This document shows, one piece after another, positions 9,840-20,005 of a stretch of 64,000 nt of DNA. Where the stretch lies: assembly GCF_905404315.1 (NCBI RefSeq), contig NC_066282.1, positions 4,550,501 through 4,614,500 of the forward strand, written 5' to 3'. The DNA is from Leptidea sinapis (Eukaryota; Arthropoda; Insecta; Lepidoptera; Pieridae). The translations under genes were made by a program, and so were the position numbers. A model generated the notes under the pieces. It was not told the DNA's origin, made no database searches, and saw only the letters and a program-made list of their open reading frames with translations. Each line of letters opens with the position of its first letter. The first letter of the stretch is position 1.

Positions 9840-12040
9840 AGCAAAATGTAGAAAATTGAGATTCATAAATGTGATTATTTTGGCCAATATGTAATTTATG
9901 ATTTCATTTCATTTCATTGGTATATATACAGCTTTAATCATCAGGACGTAATCTATCGTTACAAAGTGATTTATTTTTTTTATTTCAGAAACAAACGGTT
10001 ATATAAAACTTTTTACAATTCATACTAACATTACTTAAAACATATAGTTTCCTTTATTTTTAACCGACTTCAAAAAGGAGGAGGTAATCAATTCGATCGG
10101 TATTTTTTTATGTATGTACACCGATTACTCTGAGATTTATGATCCGATTTACGTAATTATTATTTTTTTGATGCGAAATAGATGCTTTTTAGTCTCATAA
10201 AAATTTTACATAGTTTGACCCAGTAGTTTTCATTTTATGAACAATTATTTGAAAATTATCGTCTACCTGGATGACATAATTGTTTTCTGTGTACGGCTTT
10301 TTTTTGGAGTTTTATATATTATTATTAACTGACACTAAAACGTTCAAAAACCGTTACATTTGGCTTGGCACTAACTTAAAACCGGTAAAATAGGTAGCAC
10401 ATATAAATAATTAAAGGTAAAAATTTGCATAAGATGTGTATTAAATTAAAGGAGATTGAAACGCCTTCATACATTCTTGGGCCCAGGTGATAATAAAATG
10501 AAAGTAGCACCATTTAAAAGATAACATTTAAATAATCTATAATTGAAAATTTAGCAAGATTTGTCAATCTAGGAGCTGAGTACCAAAAGTGAGTAGTAAA
10601 ATGAGGTTATGTCTTAAACTATATGTTGACAGCTCATCTATTCTAGGTTTACTAAACGCCTAGCTGCTAAGGATTTATCACATACTTATATTAGATGGGT
10701 ACCAACCTTGTTTTTTGTTTTAGATAAAAAATACCTACCTATCTACGTATACCTATCTACTACTGTAACGACATTTTTTTTGCATTATAATATAAGACAA
10801 TTGGTAATTAGATAATATAATATAGTATACCTAAATTAAAAGATAGTTTTATTTGCTCAGATAAGAATAATATATACTCATTAGCTCATACATGAACTGT
10901 AAAACAGACTGCTAGAGACAATTACTTTCCTTGGAATTCAATTGGAAGCTAGTAGTTAACAAGTCCGTAACTGAACAAATACAACAAGAAACGAAGTGAC
11001 AATGAGTAATGACGAAGTAACGAAATGATCTCTCAGACTGTCATTGTCAAAGTGAAGTTAGCGTTGAGGAACACGGATTTCACTAGTATCGATTTTTTAT
11101 ATAAATCGATTTATTGATCGATTTATTGATAATAAAATAATTGCTCAGTTCTGTTTTTTCCCTGAGAAAATAATATATTTTATTCATAATAATAATTCGA
11201 ACATTAACTATGTACCTTACTAATATTTTTGAAATAAAACAACTGGATCTTAATGTTATTTTAATCGATTAAATATTCATTCGATTACAATTTAATCGAT
11301 TTTCTTTATTTTAACGTTTTTTCGGTTTGTAGATTGCAAAATGAGCTAGTTTTTTGTATTTTACATCAGAAAAATACACCCTTTTTTTCAAAGTATATTT
11401 CAACTTGTTAACCATCAGGCCCAAAAGTCCCATTCTCCTTTTTAGTTATTTTATACTTTTCAGTTTTTGAAGTCTGTTTTTTTAAACGTAGTCTTTTTTT
11501 GTTAAACATAATAAACTATATTTGCGATTCATGGTAGTTTTAAACAAAATGCGTTATTTGACATAAAAATTATAATTGAAATTAATATTATATAGATAGA
11601 AATAGATTAAAGCATTAAATTAACAAATTGAGAAAATATCTATTTTTCTATACAAGAATACAGTTGTTTTTATTTATAATGCCAATATATATTTATATGC
11701 CAATAATTGGCATAGCACATAGTTCGCTGACCTGTGATAGCCATCATATAGGCTGTGTTAGCTCGCCAGCAATCGATTCTATTCTGTAGCGGGGTCAACA
11801 GAGCCAGTGTAACAGTATATTGCCAATTAATCAATGTATAAACGTCTAACATGAAAATGGAAATGAATGCTGACTCATTAACTGACTATATTAGCTTTTG
11901 AAATATATTGTACACTTATGAAAGTTAATTATCATGCCGTCTGCATCAGTTCAAGAGACTGCCACTGGCTTTGTTCTAAGAATAAATTGGAATTGGCAAT
12001 CCGTATTCAATATTCCAGTATTCCGATACTAGGCGAGGTT
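9840..12040. other. Long unassigned AT-rich stretch
   Basis: No gene. 10058-10120 starts with the AACCGACTTCAAAAA terminus of the 5772-type MITE but has no matching right end. 11090-11300 contains at least five ATCGATT/AATCGAT words. TATGCCAATAATTGGCATA near 11695 is a 19-nt palindrome with a 3-nt centre. The 60-codon minus reading at 11670-11852 is unrecognised. Confidence 0.4.
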
Positions 12041-12257
12041 TTTTTTTTATGAAATTAAGGGACGAGACGAGCAGGACGGTCAGCTGATGGTAATTGGTGC
12101 GCCCTGCTCATCACAATGCAGTGCCGCTCAGGATTCTTGAAAAACCCCAAAAACTCTGAGCGGCACTACAACTGCGCTCGTCACCTTGAGACATAAGATG
12201 TTAAGTCTCATTTGCCCAGTAATTTCACTAGTTACGGCGCCCTTCATACCGAAACAC
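12041..12257 (-). mobile_element. LINE-B element, left half of a fold-back pair
   Basis: Antisense copy of repeat B from the poly-T/TTCAT tail to ACCGAAACAC. It then switches abruptly into a sense copy at 12258. GCCGCTCAGGATTC pairs with CTCTGAGCGGC inside it. Together with the next feature it forms a long inverted repeat with a short loop. Confidence 0.7.
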
Positions 12258-12748
12258 TGGCTAGATTATGGGTATCACAACGATGACTATTTGTTAGTAT
12301 TATTGTGTTTCGGTCTCAAGGGCGCCGTAGCTAGTGACATTTCTGGGCAAATGAGAAAAACGAGTTTTTCAAGAATCCGGAGTGGCACTGCATGTTAATG
12401 TGCAGGGCGTATCATTTTTTTTTATGGAATAGGAGGACAAACGAGCGTACGGGTCACCTGGTGTTAAGTGATTACCGCCGCCCACATTCTCTTGCAACAC
12501 CAGAGGAATCACAAAAGCGGTTCCGGCCTTTAAGGAAGGTGTACGCGCTTTTTTTGAAGGTACCCATGTCGTATCGTCCCGGAAACACCGCACAAGGAAG
12601 CTCGTTCCACAACTTAGTAGTACGAGGAAGAAAGCTCATTGAAAACCGTACTGTGGAGGACCGCCACACATCCAGATGGTGGGGATGATATCCTAATTAC
12701 CATCAGGTGAACGTCGTACTCGTCTCGTGATAATTGTGATAAAAAAAA
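12258..12748 (+). mobile_element. LINE-B element, right half, split by LINE-A
   Basis: Sense repeat B starts GGCTAGATTATGGGTA and runs to GCAGGGCGTATCA (12414). It resumes at 12696 with ATTACCATCAGGTGAACG and ends in TGATAAAAAAAAG. In intact B copies these two pieces are contiguous, so the LINE-A piece between them is an insertion. Confidence 0.7.
12415..12695 (-). mobile_element. LINE-A 3' end inserted in LINE-B
   Basis: The minus strand encodes LGYHPHHLDVWRSSTVRFS-like residues decayed at the edge, then LPRTTKLWNELPCAVFPGRY and DMGTFKKSAYTFLKGRNR, followed by the LINE-A tail with a poly-A run (T-run at 12415-12423 on plus). It is 5'-truncated at 12695. This is the RT C-terminus of a Jockey-like element, inactive. 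Confidence 0.8.
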
Positions 12749-12849
12749 GAGTCGATAGTGCAATAGGTTGAACCCCGCCGGCACCTAGTAACGACTTTTG
12801 GTTATCTAATTTATATGTAGGTACGTTTATTCGTCGCGTTATAAGATCG

Positions 12850-12958
12850 GCGACTCTCTTGTCATTCCTCTGGTGTTGCAAAGAAGTATGAGATGGGGTG
12901 ATCACTCACCATCAGGTAATCCTTCTGTATTCTCGTTTATCCTCCTGTTCCCATAAAA
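12850..12958 (+). mobile_element. LINE-A 3' tail, sense, degraded
   Basis: Contains CTCTTGTCATTCC, TCTGGTGTTGCAA, TGATCACTCACCATCAGGT and CTCGTTTATCCTCCTGTTCC before ATAAAAACAC. This is the non-coding 3' tail only, in the opposite orientation to the copy 150 bp to the left. Confidence 0.7.
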
Positions 12959-13884
12959 ACACCAAAAGACACCATATAGAATATACAGGGCCATTAATTT
13001 TTCATAAGCATACGCAAATAGCATCACTTCGTTCTTTTGTCGAACTAGATAATATTGAAAACTCAATTCATTCGTGTTTTCAATGCATTCTGTTCTCATT
13101 ATCATGTAAATGCTAATATTGTGGATTCCATTGAATTTTGTATGAAAGCGAACGATTCTGGCAACACGCCAAAACATGATAAACTTTCCCAGTATTTTCT
13201 TTGGTTTATATTATTTTATCATATTAATAAAAAAAAATCGTGCATCTTAATTCTTTAAAACGTATTTAATATAAATAAACAGAATATAAGTATCGTTTTT
13301 GGCACTTATTCAGGGACCTTTGTCTTCGATACATTAAAAAAATATTGATGACTAATAGTGATTTTTTAGTTTAAGACTAGTGATTATTATAATATAAGAA
13401 AAAAAGCGATCAGTATGCTACTTTGCGTTAGCGTGCATGCATTGCTCAAAATAGAGGTTAACAGTTGACCCCAATTTTTGTCAACATTTTCAAAGCTGTC
13501 ACCGTCCATCTAGGTGTATAAATGAAGTTTACTGCTTTCTAAAATGAGTAAAAACATAAAACGACACGAGAAAAGAAATTGAAAAATTTACTATGCAATG
13601 TTCCGAGGGACTTTATTACAGGATAATTTCTTCAAGATAAAATTTACAGCATGCTTACACGACGGGAACCATCTTAATTCGCTTTTTATCAATTCTACGA
13701 GCAAACCCCGCGTGGGTGTCATTCACTAGGGAAATATTATAACAATTTTCGTAGCGAACTTTAGTGTTTTTTGAAAATTAAATATGGCCCATGTAACTTG
13801 ATGATAATGTTTATTTATTCATTTGGGTAACTAACAAATTACAGTCTTTACATACTTAAACTTAAAATCTTATATCTTTAAACG
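12959..13884. other. Unassigned stretch
   Basis: No gene recognised. The overlapping readings at 12898-13258 lack known motifs. 13420-13530 (GCGTGCATGCATTGCTCAAAAT ending CATCTAGGTGTATAAATGA) is a degraded relative of MITE-F, here shown by its 34371-34450 counterpart. Confidence 0.4.
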
Positions 13885-14235
13885 AGCAATTCTTGTATAT
13901 ATATATATATATATATAATCTGAATCTCGGAAACGGCTCCAACGATTTTCATAAAATTAAGTATGCAGGGGATTTCGGGGGTGATAAACCTAGCTAGGTT
14001 TCAATTTAAAAAAAATGGTTTTATCCATGTTTGAATGAGAAACAGCTACAATAACATTAGAATACAAAGGTAAATTTCGCCACTCTATACAAGACTATTA
14101 TAGCTCAGATGGGACATTGGGTGATCCGGAAAGCAGAAGACCCCGGTTCGAATCCAGAAGTCCTATTAGTTTTTTTTTTGTTCAAGTTTTGTACATTCTT
14201 AAAAATCCGAGCAAGGCTCGGTCGTCCGGATATTA
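13885..14235 (+). mobile_element. S-U repeat with tRNA-like core, copy 1
   Basis: Begins CGAGCAATTCTTGTATATAT with a (TA)n run. It continues with AATCTCGGAAACGGCTCC, then a tRNA-like block at 14095-14165 with TAGCTCAGATGG and GGTTCGAATCC, and ends with the exact hairpin CCGAGCAAGGCTCGG. A nearly complete inverted copy is at 22862-23220. The tRNA-like block has acceptor-like ends GACTATT/AGAAGTC with one mismatch. No coding capacity. Confidence 0.7.
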
Positions 14236-14682
14236 TAATAATAATATTGATAAGAGTTAATTCACTTATAAGCTACCACGGCATTCATAATTTTTCTACG
14301 TTTATAAGACAGTAATTTTAACAATTTAAAAACTAAAATCCATAAATATTGTAATATATAATTTAAAATAAAAATTTAAATATGAAAACAAGGTTTCTAA
14401 GTCACGTGTGTAAATTAAGTATTTTCTTTTTATATTGAGCAAACGGAATGAATAAATTAATGTTCTGCCAATTTCCCAGTGAGTTATATGACCTACAGAG
14501 CCTAGAAATAGTTGCGTTTTGACCCAGATTAGTCCTAGATTGTGTACTACATACAACGAATAGGCATTTTTTCTTATTAATTTTGCTCTATGGGTAAAAA
14601 ATTTTTTTATAACCGATTAAAGTTTTCAGAGTTTATCCATGTCAAACAAATTATTAAACTTTTCTTAAGATATTATTAACTA
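14236..14682. other. Unassigned AT-rich stretch
   Basis: No gene recognised. The minus reading at 14326-14556 (76 codons) has no known motif. Confidence 0.4.
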
Positions 14683-15106
14683 CTAGCTGACCCGGCAAAG
14701 GTTGTTTTGCCATAAAAAATATTTTTAGAGTAGGACCGTTTCTTGTACATTGCAACATTACTTTATTTTTCGGGAATGGTTTAGATTCACTATTGAAGGA
14801 CCTCCTAAACGGCTGGACCGATTTTGATGATTTTTTGTGTGTTCCAGTGAATTTGAGATTGGTTTAGATTCTCAATTTCGTCCATATCTTAATATATATA
14901 TTTCTTTTATGCGTCTGTTATAACTGAACTCCTCCTAAGCGGCTGGATTAATGAAACTTTCTGTGTGTCTTCAGGTGTTGGTTTAGATTCTCATTGCCGT
15001 CCATATAATATAATTATCCTGCTCATGTGTATGTTAGTGAACTCCTCCTAACGGCTGGACCGATTTTTCAAATTTAAGACGTGTGTACATGACATATATA
15101 TACTAG
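14683..15106. mobile_element. Composite Helitron with CTAG 3' ends on both sides
   Basis: The left edge is a minus-strand Helitron 3' end: CTAG at 14683-14686, then CTGACCC and the hairpin GGCAAA-GGTTGT-TTTGCC. The right edge is a plus-strand 3' end, AAGACGTGTGTAC...CTAG at 15103-15106, like the one at 21687. The interior has three GGCTGGAxxGATTTT blocks. It appears to be a fusion of two elements that kept only their 3' ends. Confidence 0.55.
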
Positions 15107-15120
15107 TGGAACAAACAGAT

Positions 15121-15128
15121 ATATATAT

Positions 15129-15186
<58 letters not shown>

Positions 15187-15188
15187 AT
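15121..15188. repeat. (AT)n microsatellite
   Basis: Nearly uninterrupted AT dinucleotide run of about 60 bp, immediately right of the composite Helitron. Confidence 0.95.
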
Positions 15189-15344
15189 TAACTATAGTAA
15201 ACTTGACATTATAAATAGGTGTAGGTTTCTAACTTGTTTCGGATCAATCAGTCCTTCGCGAGTGAGTCGTTCGCGCCCACTCTAGCACTGTGTGCTTGAG
15301 CTCGCAGCAAGAGGCTAGACAGGGCGGAGGGTGTGGGGGGCGCC

Positions 15345-15800
15345 GGCAAATATCGTCACCTTTTTGCTCTTAATAGTGATTTTCATTATTATAACTCTAG
15401 AAATAAGGGATTGCTTGTAACTAATTCTAGTAGGCTTCATAAGATACATAACAGCTTTAAGGGTAAATGTATACACTTCTATAATAAAGTACCAGCCACT
15501 GTGCAGACATTATCTATAAATAAATTTACATGTTTTATAAAAAAATTGCTCTGTCGTAAATCCTATTACTCCACTGCTGAATATCTAAATGATCTGACGG
15601 CCTGGGACTAGATTGTGATTATTTTATAGCGATAGAAATTACTGTACAATATTGTATATTTTTATTGAAAATAGCGCAAAAAAAGAATGCTGGGAGAGTT
15701 TCTTGCGCCGCTTATTCTCTCTCTCGTAGTAGAATCTAGTAGTTATTAGAAATGACATCAAAAAGAATTCTAAATGCCTTTTTAATATGACCAACACTAT
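15345..15800 (+). mobile_element. LINE-C 3' end
   Basis: Coding piece to 15611: RHLFALNSDFHYYNSRNKG, LHKIHNSFKGKCIHFYNKVP, then KSYYSTAEYLNDLTAWD and a stop. The 3' UTR has AGAATGCTGGGAGAGTTTC and GACATCAAAAAGAATTC. This is the C-terminal tip of a CR1/Jockey-type RT, 5'-truncated where a GC-rich block (15240-15340) joins it. Five other copies occur in the window. Confidence 0.8.
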
Positions 15801-15964
15801 GGGACCGATGCGTTTATATTAAAATTATACTTAAAATACAATTATTTTCTTTTTATTGTATTAGATTTTAGCTTTGTATCGCGTTTAACCGCATGTTAGA
15901 TTAGTGCCAAAGCTTGCATGTTAGATAGTCAATTTATTGAATTTAATAAATTGAAGCAAAAAAT

Positions 15965-16230
15965 GTTTTTTTTTTTAATGAAAAACGTCAGGACGTTTAG
16001 CTGATGGTAATTGATAAGCCCTGCCCATTACAATGCAGTGCCGATCAGAATTCTTGAAAAACCCAAAAATTCTGAGCGGCGCTTCAATTGCGCTCGTCAC
16101 CTTTAGACATAAGATTTTAAGTCTCATTTGCCCAATAATTTCAGTTGCTACAGCGCCTTTTAGACCGAAACACAATAAATACACTTTACTGCTTCACGGC
16201 AGAAATAGGCTAAAATAATCTAGCTGGCAT
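15965..16230 (-). mobile_element. LINE-B element
   Basis: Antisense repeat B from the T-run/AATGAAAAACG end to TAATCTAGCTGGC. The plus strand shows GGTAATTGATAAGCC, GCGGCGCTTCAATTGCGCTC and GACCGAAACACAATAA in the usual order. Degraded and non-coding. Confidence 0.7.
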
Positions 16231-17117
16231 CAATAATAATGCATAAATTAAGTAAGTGAGGCTGCAGTACCAACGACTGCCTAAAATGCTTCAGTAGCAA
16301 ATGAAATAAATGTATGTGCAGTGATAGTCAAGCGAAATAGGTATTTCCACGTCACCTATTTCTGTAGAAAACAGCAGTGCACTTTTGTTTCGATTCTACG
16401 GTATCAATATAAGTGGCAGTGTATTTACACAGAGACTAGACTCAACACATACACTCTGTATTGTGTTCTTTTATTGAAGTGAAACCTCTAATGCGATTTC
16501 CAACAAGGTTGCGTTAAATGCTACCATGGAGGGGGTATGAAAGCACTGTTGCATTACTTATCATTATGATTTAAAGCTTACATATTTTTTTAATTAAATT
16601 ATTTTTTAATTTAATTTAAAAACAACTTTTTTTGGAAATTAATTTTTGCTGTAATAATTTTTCCAAATATTTTTCTTTGAAATATCTTTTTCTTTAATAT
16701 TGACGGGAAACTTTGAAATATTTTTTTAAGCTTTGTCCTTTGAAGTTTCACTTCTACTTTGTTTCCCAGCACACATTACATTTTTTTTTGTTGCTGAATT
16801 TCGAATAGGAGCTATAAACTCAAGTAGACGGAAATGGAATGTTTAAAATTGACTTATCACCTTTAAGTTCTACTGTGAAATTTGGACTTCAGTTTATTGA
16901 ATGGAACCCTAGGAATACCGCTACGGACCATTCATTGTTGAAATTTCACACCTTAATGATGTACAGGGCGATCTTTCCACGCGTCAGTTAAGGAACATTC
17001 CAGATGTCTGAAGGACATTCCTGTTACATTGTCGGCGAAACGGTATTGCTTTGACTTTTCACTGAAAAATGTTCGGACTCCTCGGAATGTAATATTATTA
17101 AGATTATTTATGAGAAA
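16231..17117. other. Unassigned stretch
   Basis: No gene recognised. 16480-16560 carries GTTGCGTTAAATGCTACCATGG next to AAAGCACTGTTGCATTA, which looks repeat-like but has no second copy in this window. Confidence 0.4.
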
Positions 17118-17330
17118 TAGTGTCGGATGTCTGATGGTAGTGATACGCCCTGCCCATTACTATTCAGTGCCGCTCAGGATTTAAGTTTAAAACCAAAGTT
17201 CTGAGCGGCATCACAATTGCGCTCGTAACTTTGAGACATAAGATGTTGTACTCATTAGACCGGCATGAGAGCCTCGCTCTGTGACTCATCTAGCCGGCTT
17301 CCTGTGCAAATAAGCCGTCCACTGGTGAAT
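17118..17330 (-). mobile_element. LINE-B element, highly degraded
   Basis: GATACGCCCTGCCCATTACT, CAGTGCCGCTCAGGAT, TTCTGAGCGGCATCACAATT, GAGACATAAGATGTT and TAGCCGGCTTCCTGTGCAAA follow repeat-B order in antisense. The poly-T end is lost and the middle third has diverged. Confidence 0.65.
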
Positions 17331-17849
17331 TTCTTTATAACGAAAATCACCTACTACTAATATTTTCGAGAAATCCACTTGAATTTCAATAAGTTCTTTG
17401 TGATCAAAACAATACAAGAAAATATAGTGACAACAAAATGATTTACCTAAGTCAATTACATTTCGTAAGTATTGAAATCAAATCAAATCAAAATCACTTC
17501 ATTCATGTAGGTCACGGAAATGACACTTATGAATGACAAAAATTTTAATTCAATGAAAAACGACTCATCGAGCATTCAGGGTCCATTTTTGCACTTGATT
17601 AATATCAAGCAAATTTTCATATCTGCGAGTCAGACATTGCACCCTATTTATTATTGATTGAAATCAATATTAATAATAATAATATTAATAATTTAACATA
17701 ATATTAATATATATTAATATTGTATATAATTTTTTGCATTTTTATCGTATTTTTGGACGTCCGTTTCCGTTTGAATGCGTATATTGTTATCATATTATAT
17801 TGATATAACAAAGTTGAAAAGGACTAGATGATAGAAAGGAAAATGCTGA
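17331..17849. other. Unassigned stretch with TAA/ATT low complexity
   Basis: No gene. 17648-17735 is a mixture of AAT, TAA and ATAT words with little unique sequence. Confidence 0.5.
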
Positions 17850-18105
17850 ATTTCTTGTTCCCGTTCTTCTCAAGTCTGAGGCATAAATTTTCGTATGAGT
17901 GGTATAGTTTTTTTTTAAGGAATAGGAGGACAAACAAGCATACGGGTCATCTGGTATTAAGTGATCACCGCCGCCCACTTTCTCTTGCGACACCAGAGGA
18001 ATCACAAGAGCGTTGCCGGCCTTTAAGGAAGGTGTACGCGCTTTTTTTGAAGTTTTTGATGTTGAATAAGTGATTTTAAATCCTATTTTGAATAAAAATA
18101 TTTGA
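17850..18105 (+). mobile_element. LINE-D 3' UTR split by LINE-A
   Basis: CTTGTTCCCGTTCTTCTCAA, TCTGAGGCATAAATTTTCG and GAGTGGTATAG are interrupted by LINE-A. They resume with TTTTTGATGTTGAATAAGTG and AATCCTATTTTGAATAAAAA. In other D copies GGTGGTAGTTTTTGACG is continuous across this point. AGTTTTT on both sides could be the target duplication. Confidence 0.7.
17912..18050 (-). mobile_element. LINE-A 3' tail inserted in LINE-D
   Basis: Antisense LINE-A tail: AAGGAATAGGAGGACAAAC, CATCTGGTATTAAGTGATC, then GTTGCCGGCCTTTAAGG, stopping at GTACGCGCTTTTTTT. It contains only the last codons of the RT and the 3' UTR. Confidence 0.75.
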
Positions 18106-18292
18106 ACTATTAAAATATTCTTATAACTCCATTAATAGCAAGGAACGAATCGACCAACCTTTGTACAGTAGGATACTTAAGTTTGTTACAATAATAAAAA
18201 ATGTTTAGTTCTAGTTTTATGGATCTGTCGAACTGTTCGCTGGGGAGGATATCTGCTGTCACCGTCTTGGCAATTTTTGGTAAGATAGGGTC

Positions 18293-18724
18293 GTGTCTAA
18301 TCTCTGGCTACGTGTAGATGTTGAGGACTGCGTCCACATCTATGCGTATGTCTACAGGTCCCATGGTGGTTACGCAGAAACGGATCATCTCATGGGCTCC
18401 ATTCGAACGGCAATTGACGACGTGCTTGCACAGATCCCCTCTCAGCAGATAATCGTAGTCTTGGGTGATTTCAACGTGCACAATGCCGAATGGCTTGGGT
18501 CTGTCCCAATTGGTTGGGTCGGCAACGCAAAAGGCCTCCTCCGAAGATCTCCTCAAGCAACCTATGCCAGTAAAATTAACCAAATCGGTCCATCTTGTGG
18601 GATCCTACCAACACTGCGTCTTCCAGAGCCTTTTCCTTTGAATCCTCTGAGCTTTGTACCCCGCCCACTTCTACTTCAATTTCGCAATCATCAGGGATAT
18701 ATCTGTGAATTTAGTTCTCCTTAG
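18293..18724 (+). pseudogene. Retrotransposon endonuclease (EEP/APE-type) remnant
   Basis: Residues VYRSHGGYAETDHLMGSIRT, AIDDVLAQIP and IIVVLGDFNVHNAEWLG match the middle of the apurinic-type endonuclease of insect Jockey-like retrotransposons, with the catalytic GDFN. About 65 residues are recognisable. After EWLG the reading departs from the family, and the N-terminal catalytic Glu region is missing. It cannot be a working nuclease. No linked RT follows; the next LINE fragment is in the opposite orientation. Confidence 0.7.
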
Positions 18725-18795
18725 GATCTTCTCATTTCTGATTAGACCTCGGAGGGAAACTCCGAACATAGCCCTCTCCACGGCTAGGTATTTTC
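18722..18795 (-). mobile_element. Non-LTR RT C-terminal fragment
   Basis: The minus strand reads LAVERAMFGVSLRGLIRNEK, the block that precedes the RxRT/WQWAGH region in the RTE-like element at 59775-60070 (there FLRDRIRNEKIRRRT). Tiny isolated relic directly next to the endonuclease remnant. Confidence 0.6.
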
Positions 18796-19067
18796 TTAGA
18801 AAATTACTAATGTAAAAAATCCAGTTTCACAACGTACAAGGGTCGATAATATTTTACAGCCATGTCTCTAAATGGACGCGAAGTAAACACAGACTACATG
18901 ATTGCGGATCGGGTCCAATGAATCGGCGCTAATTGATAATTGCTGGCTAATTACGCAGTTACCCGTGCAACACTAACAAGCTTTGTTTTAGAGTTAATTT
19001 TATTTTTTTAATGTGAATGTGAGTTTGTTCGATACGATTTCACGCCTTAGCTATATAAGATTAGTAA

Positions 19068-19388
19068 TCTAATATATAAAATTCTCATGTCGCGGTGTCT
19101 GTAGTTCGTTTGAAACGGTTTGACCGATTCTCATAAAATTTTGAGTGCATATTGGGTAGGTCTGAGAATCGGACAACATCTATTTTTCATCCCCCTAAAT
19201 GTTAAGGGTGGTGCACGCCAAATTTTTATTTGTAATTTTTTTTAAATTTGTTTGATTATGAGTCAGCATTAAAAAACACATACACTTACTTTTGTATCGT
19301 GATTTTAATATCGGCAATACAACGTTTGCTTTTTTTTTTATATGAGCGGGGGCAAACGGGCAAGAGGCTCACGGGATGGGTCAGCTAG
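19068..19388 (+). mobile_element. Helitron-like element 1 of a tandem pair
   Basis: Preceded by A (19067). Starts TCTAATATATAAAATTCTCA and ends GGGTCAGCTAG at 19388. The interior has GGTTTGACCGATTCTCAT and CCCCTAAATGTTAAGGGTGG. Just before the end a foreign block (TATGAGCGGGGGCAAACGGG) interrupts the usual terminal hairpin. It is non-coding and joined without spacer to element 2. Confidence 0.75.
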
Positions 19389-19809
19389 TCTTATATATAA
19401 AATTTTCGTCTCACAATGTTAGTTACTTTTCTCCTCCGAAACGGCTCTACTGATTTTTACCAAATTTTATATGCATATTTACTAGGTCCGAGAATCGGCT
19501 ACTATCTATTTTTCTTCCCCCTAAATGTTATACGGTTTTTTTTTTTGAAAATTTTTTTATGATTTAGCCTTGAAAATACATACAAATTTAAATTTTCGCC
19601 CTTCTACGATCTACAACTATTTTTGTATCACGATTTTTTTATTATTCTGTTCCATTCACCAAACCGTTATAGGGTTGCAAGATGGCAATCGAATACTATA
19701 ATTGTAGTACGATATATTTGGTAGGTCTGAGAATCGGTTGCATCAAAATTTTAATAATTGTTTTTTTTAATATGTTATATGGCAATACGACGTTTGCTGG
19801 GTCAGCTAG
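19389..19809 (+). mobile_element. Helitron-like element 2 of a tandem pair
   Basis: Starts TCTTATATATAAAATTTTCG directly after the CTAG of element 1. Ends GCAATACGACGTTTGC-TGGGTCAG-CTAG, followed by T at 19810. So the pair is flanked by one A and one T, as a single insertion into AT would be. Non-autonomous. Confidence 0.75.
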
Positions 19810-19836
19810 TAATAAGATACATATAAGGTCAAAAGC

Positions 19837-20005
19837 TCATCACTACATATTAAGAAACAAGTCCTCCGCCACGTCTCTCTGTCTGTATGTTCGCGATAAA
19901 TTCAATAAATGTATATTTATATGTATATATATACACTGATACCGTCCACGTGAACTACGTTGAGGGTCACTGATACCATCCAGGAGAACGAGCGACGTTG
20001 AGGGT
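19837..20005 (+). repeat. Helitron-like 5' fragment and two-unit tandem repeat
   Basis: TCACTACATATTAAG at 19837 resembles the 5' start of the Helitron at 35442 (TCACTACATAAAATGG). At 19935-20003 two units of about 35 bp start CACTGATACC and end ACGTTGAGGGT; they differ in the middle. Confidence 0.4.

Noticed and set aside
14095..14165. Functional tRNA gene
   Set aside because: Good B box, but the acceptor stem has a mismatch, no canonical anticodon arm can be drawn, and it occurs in a dispersed repeat.
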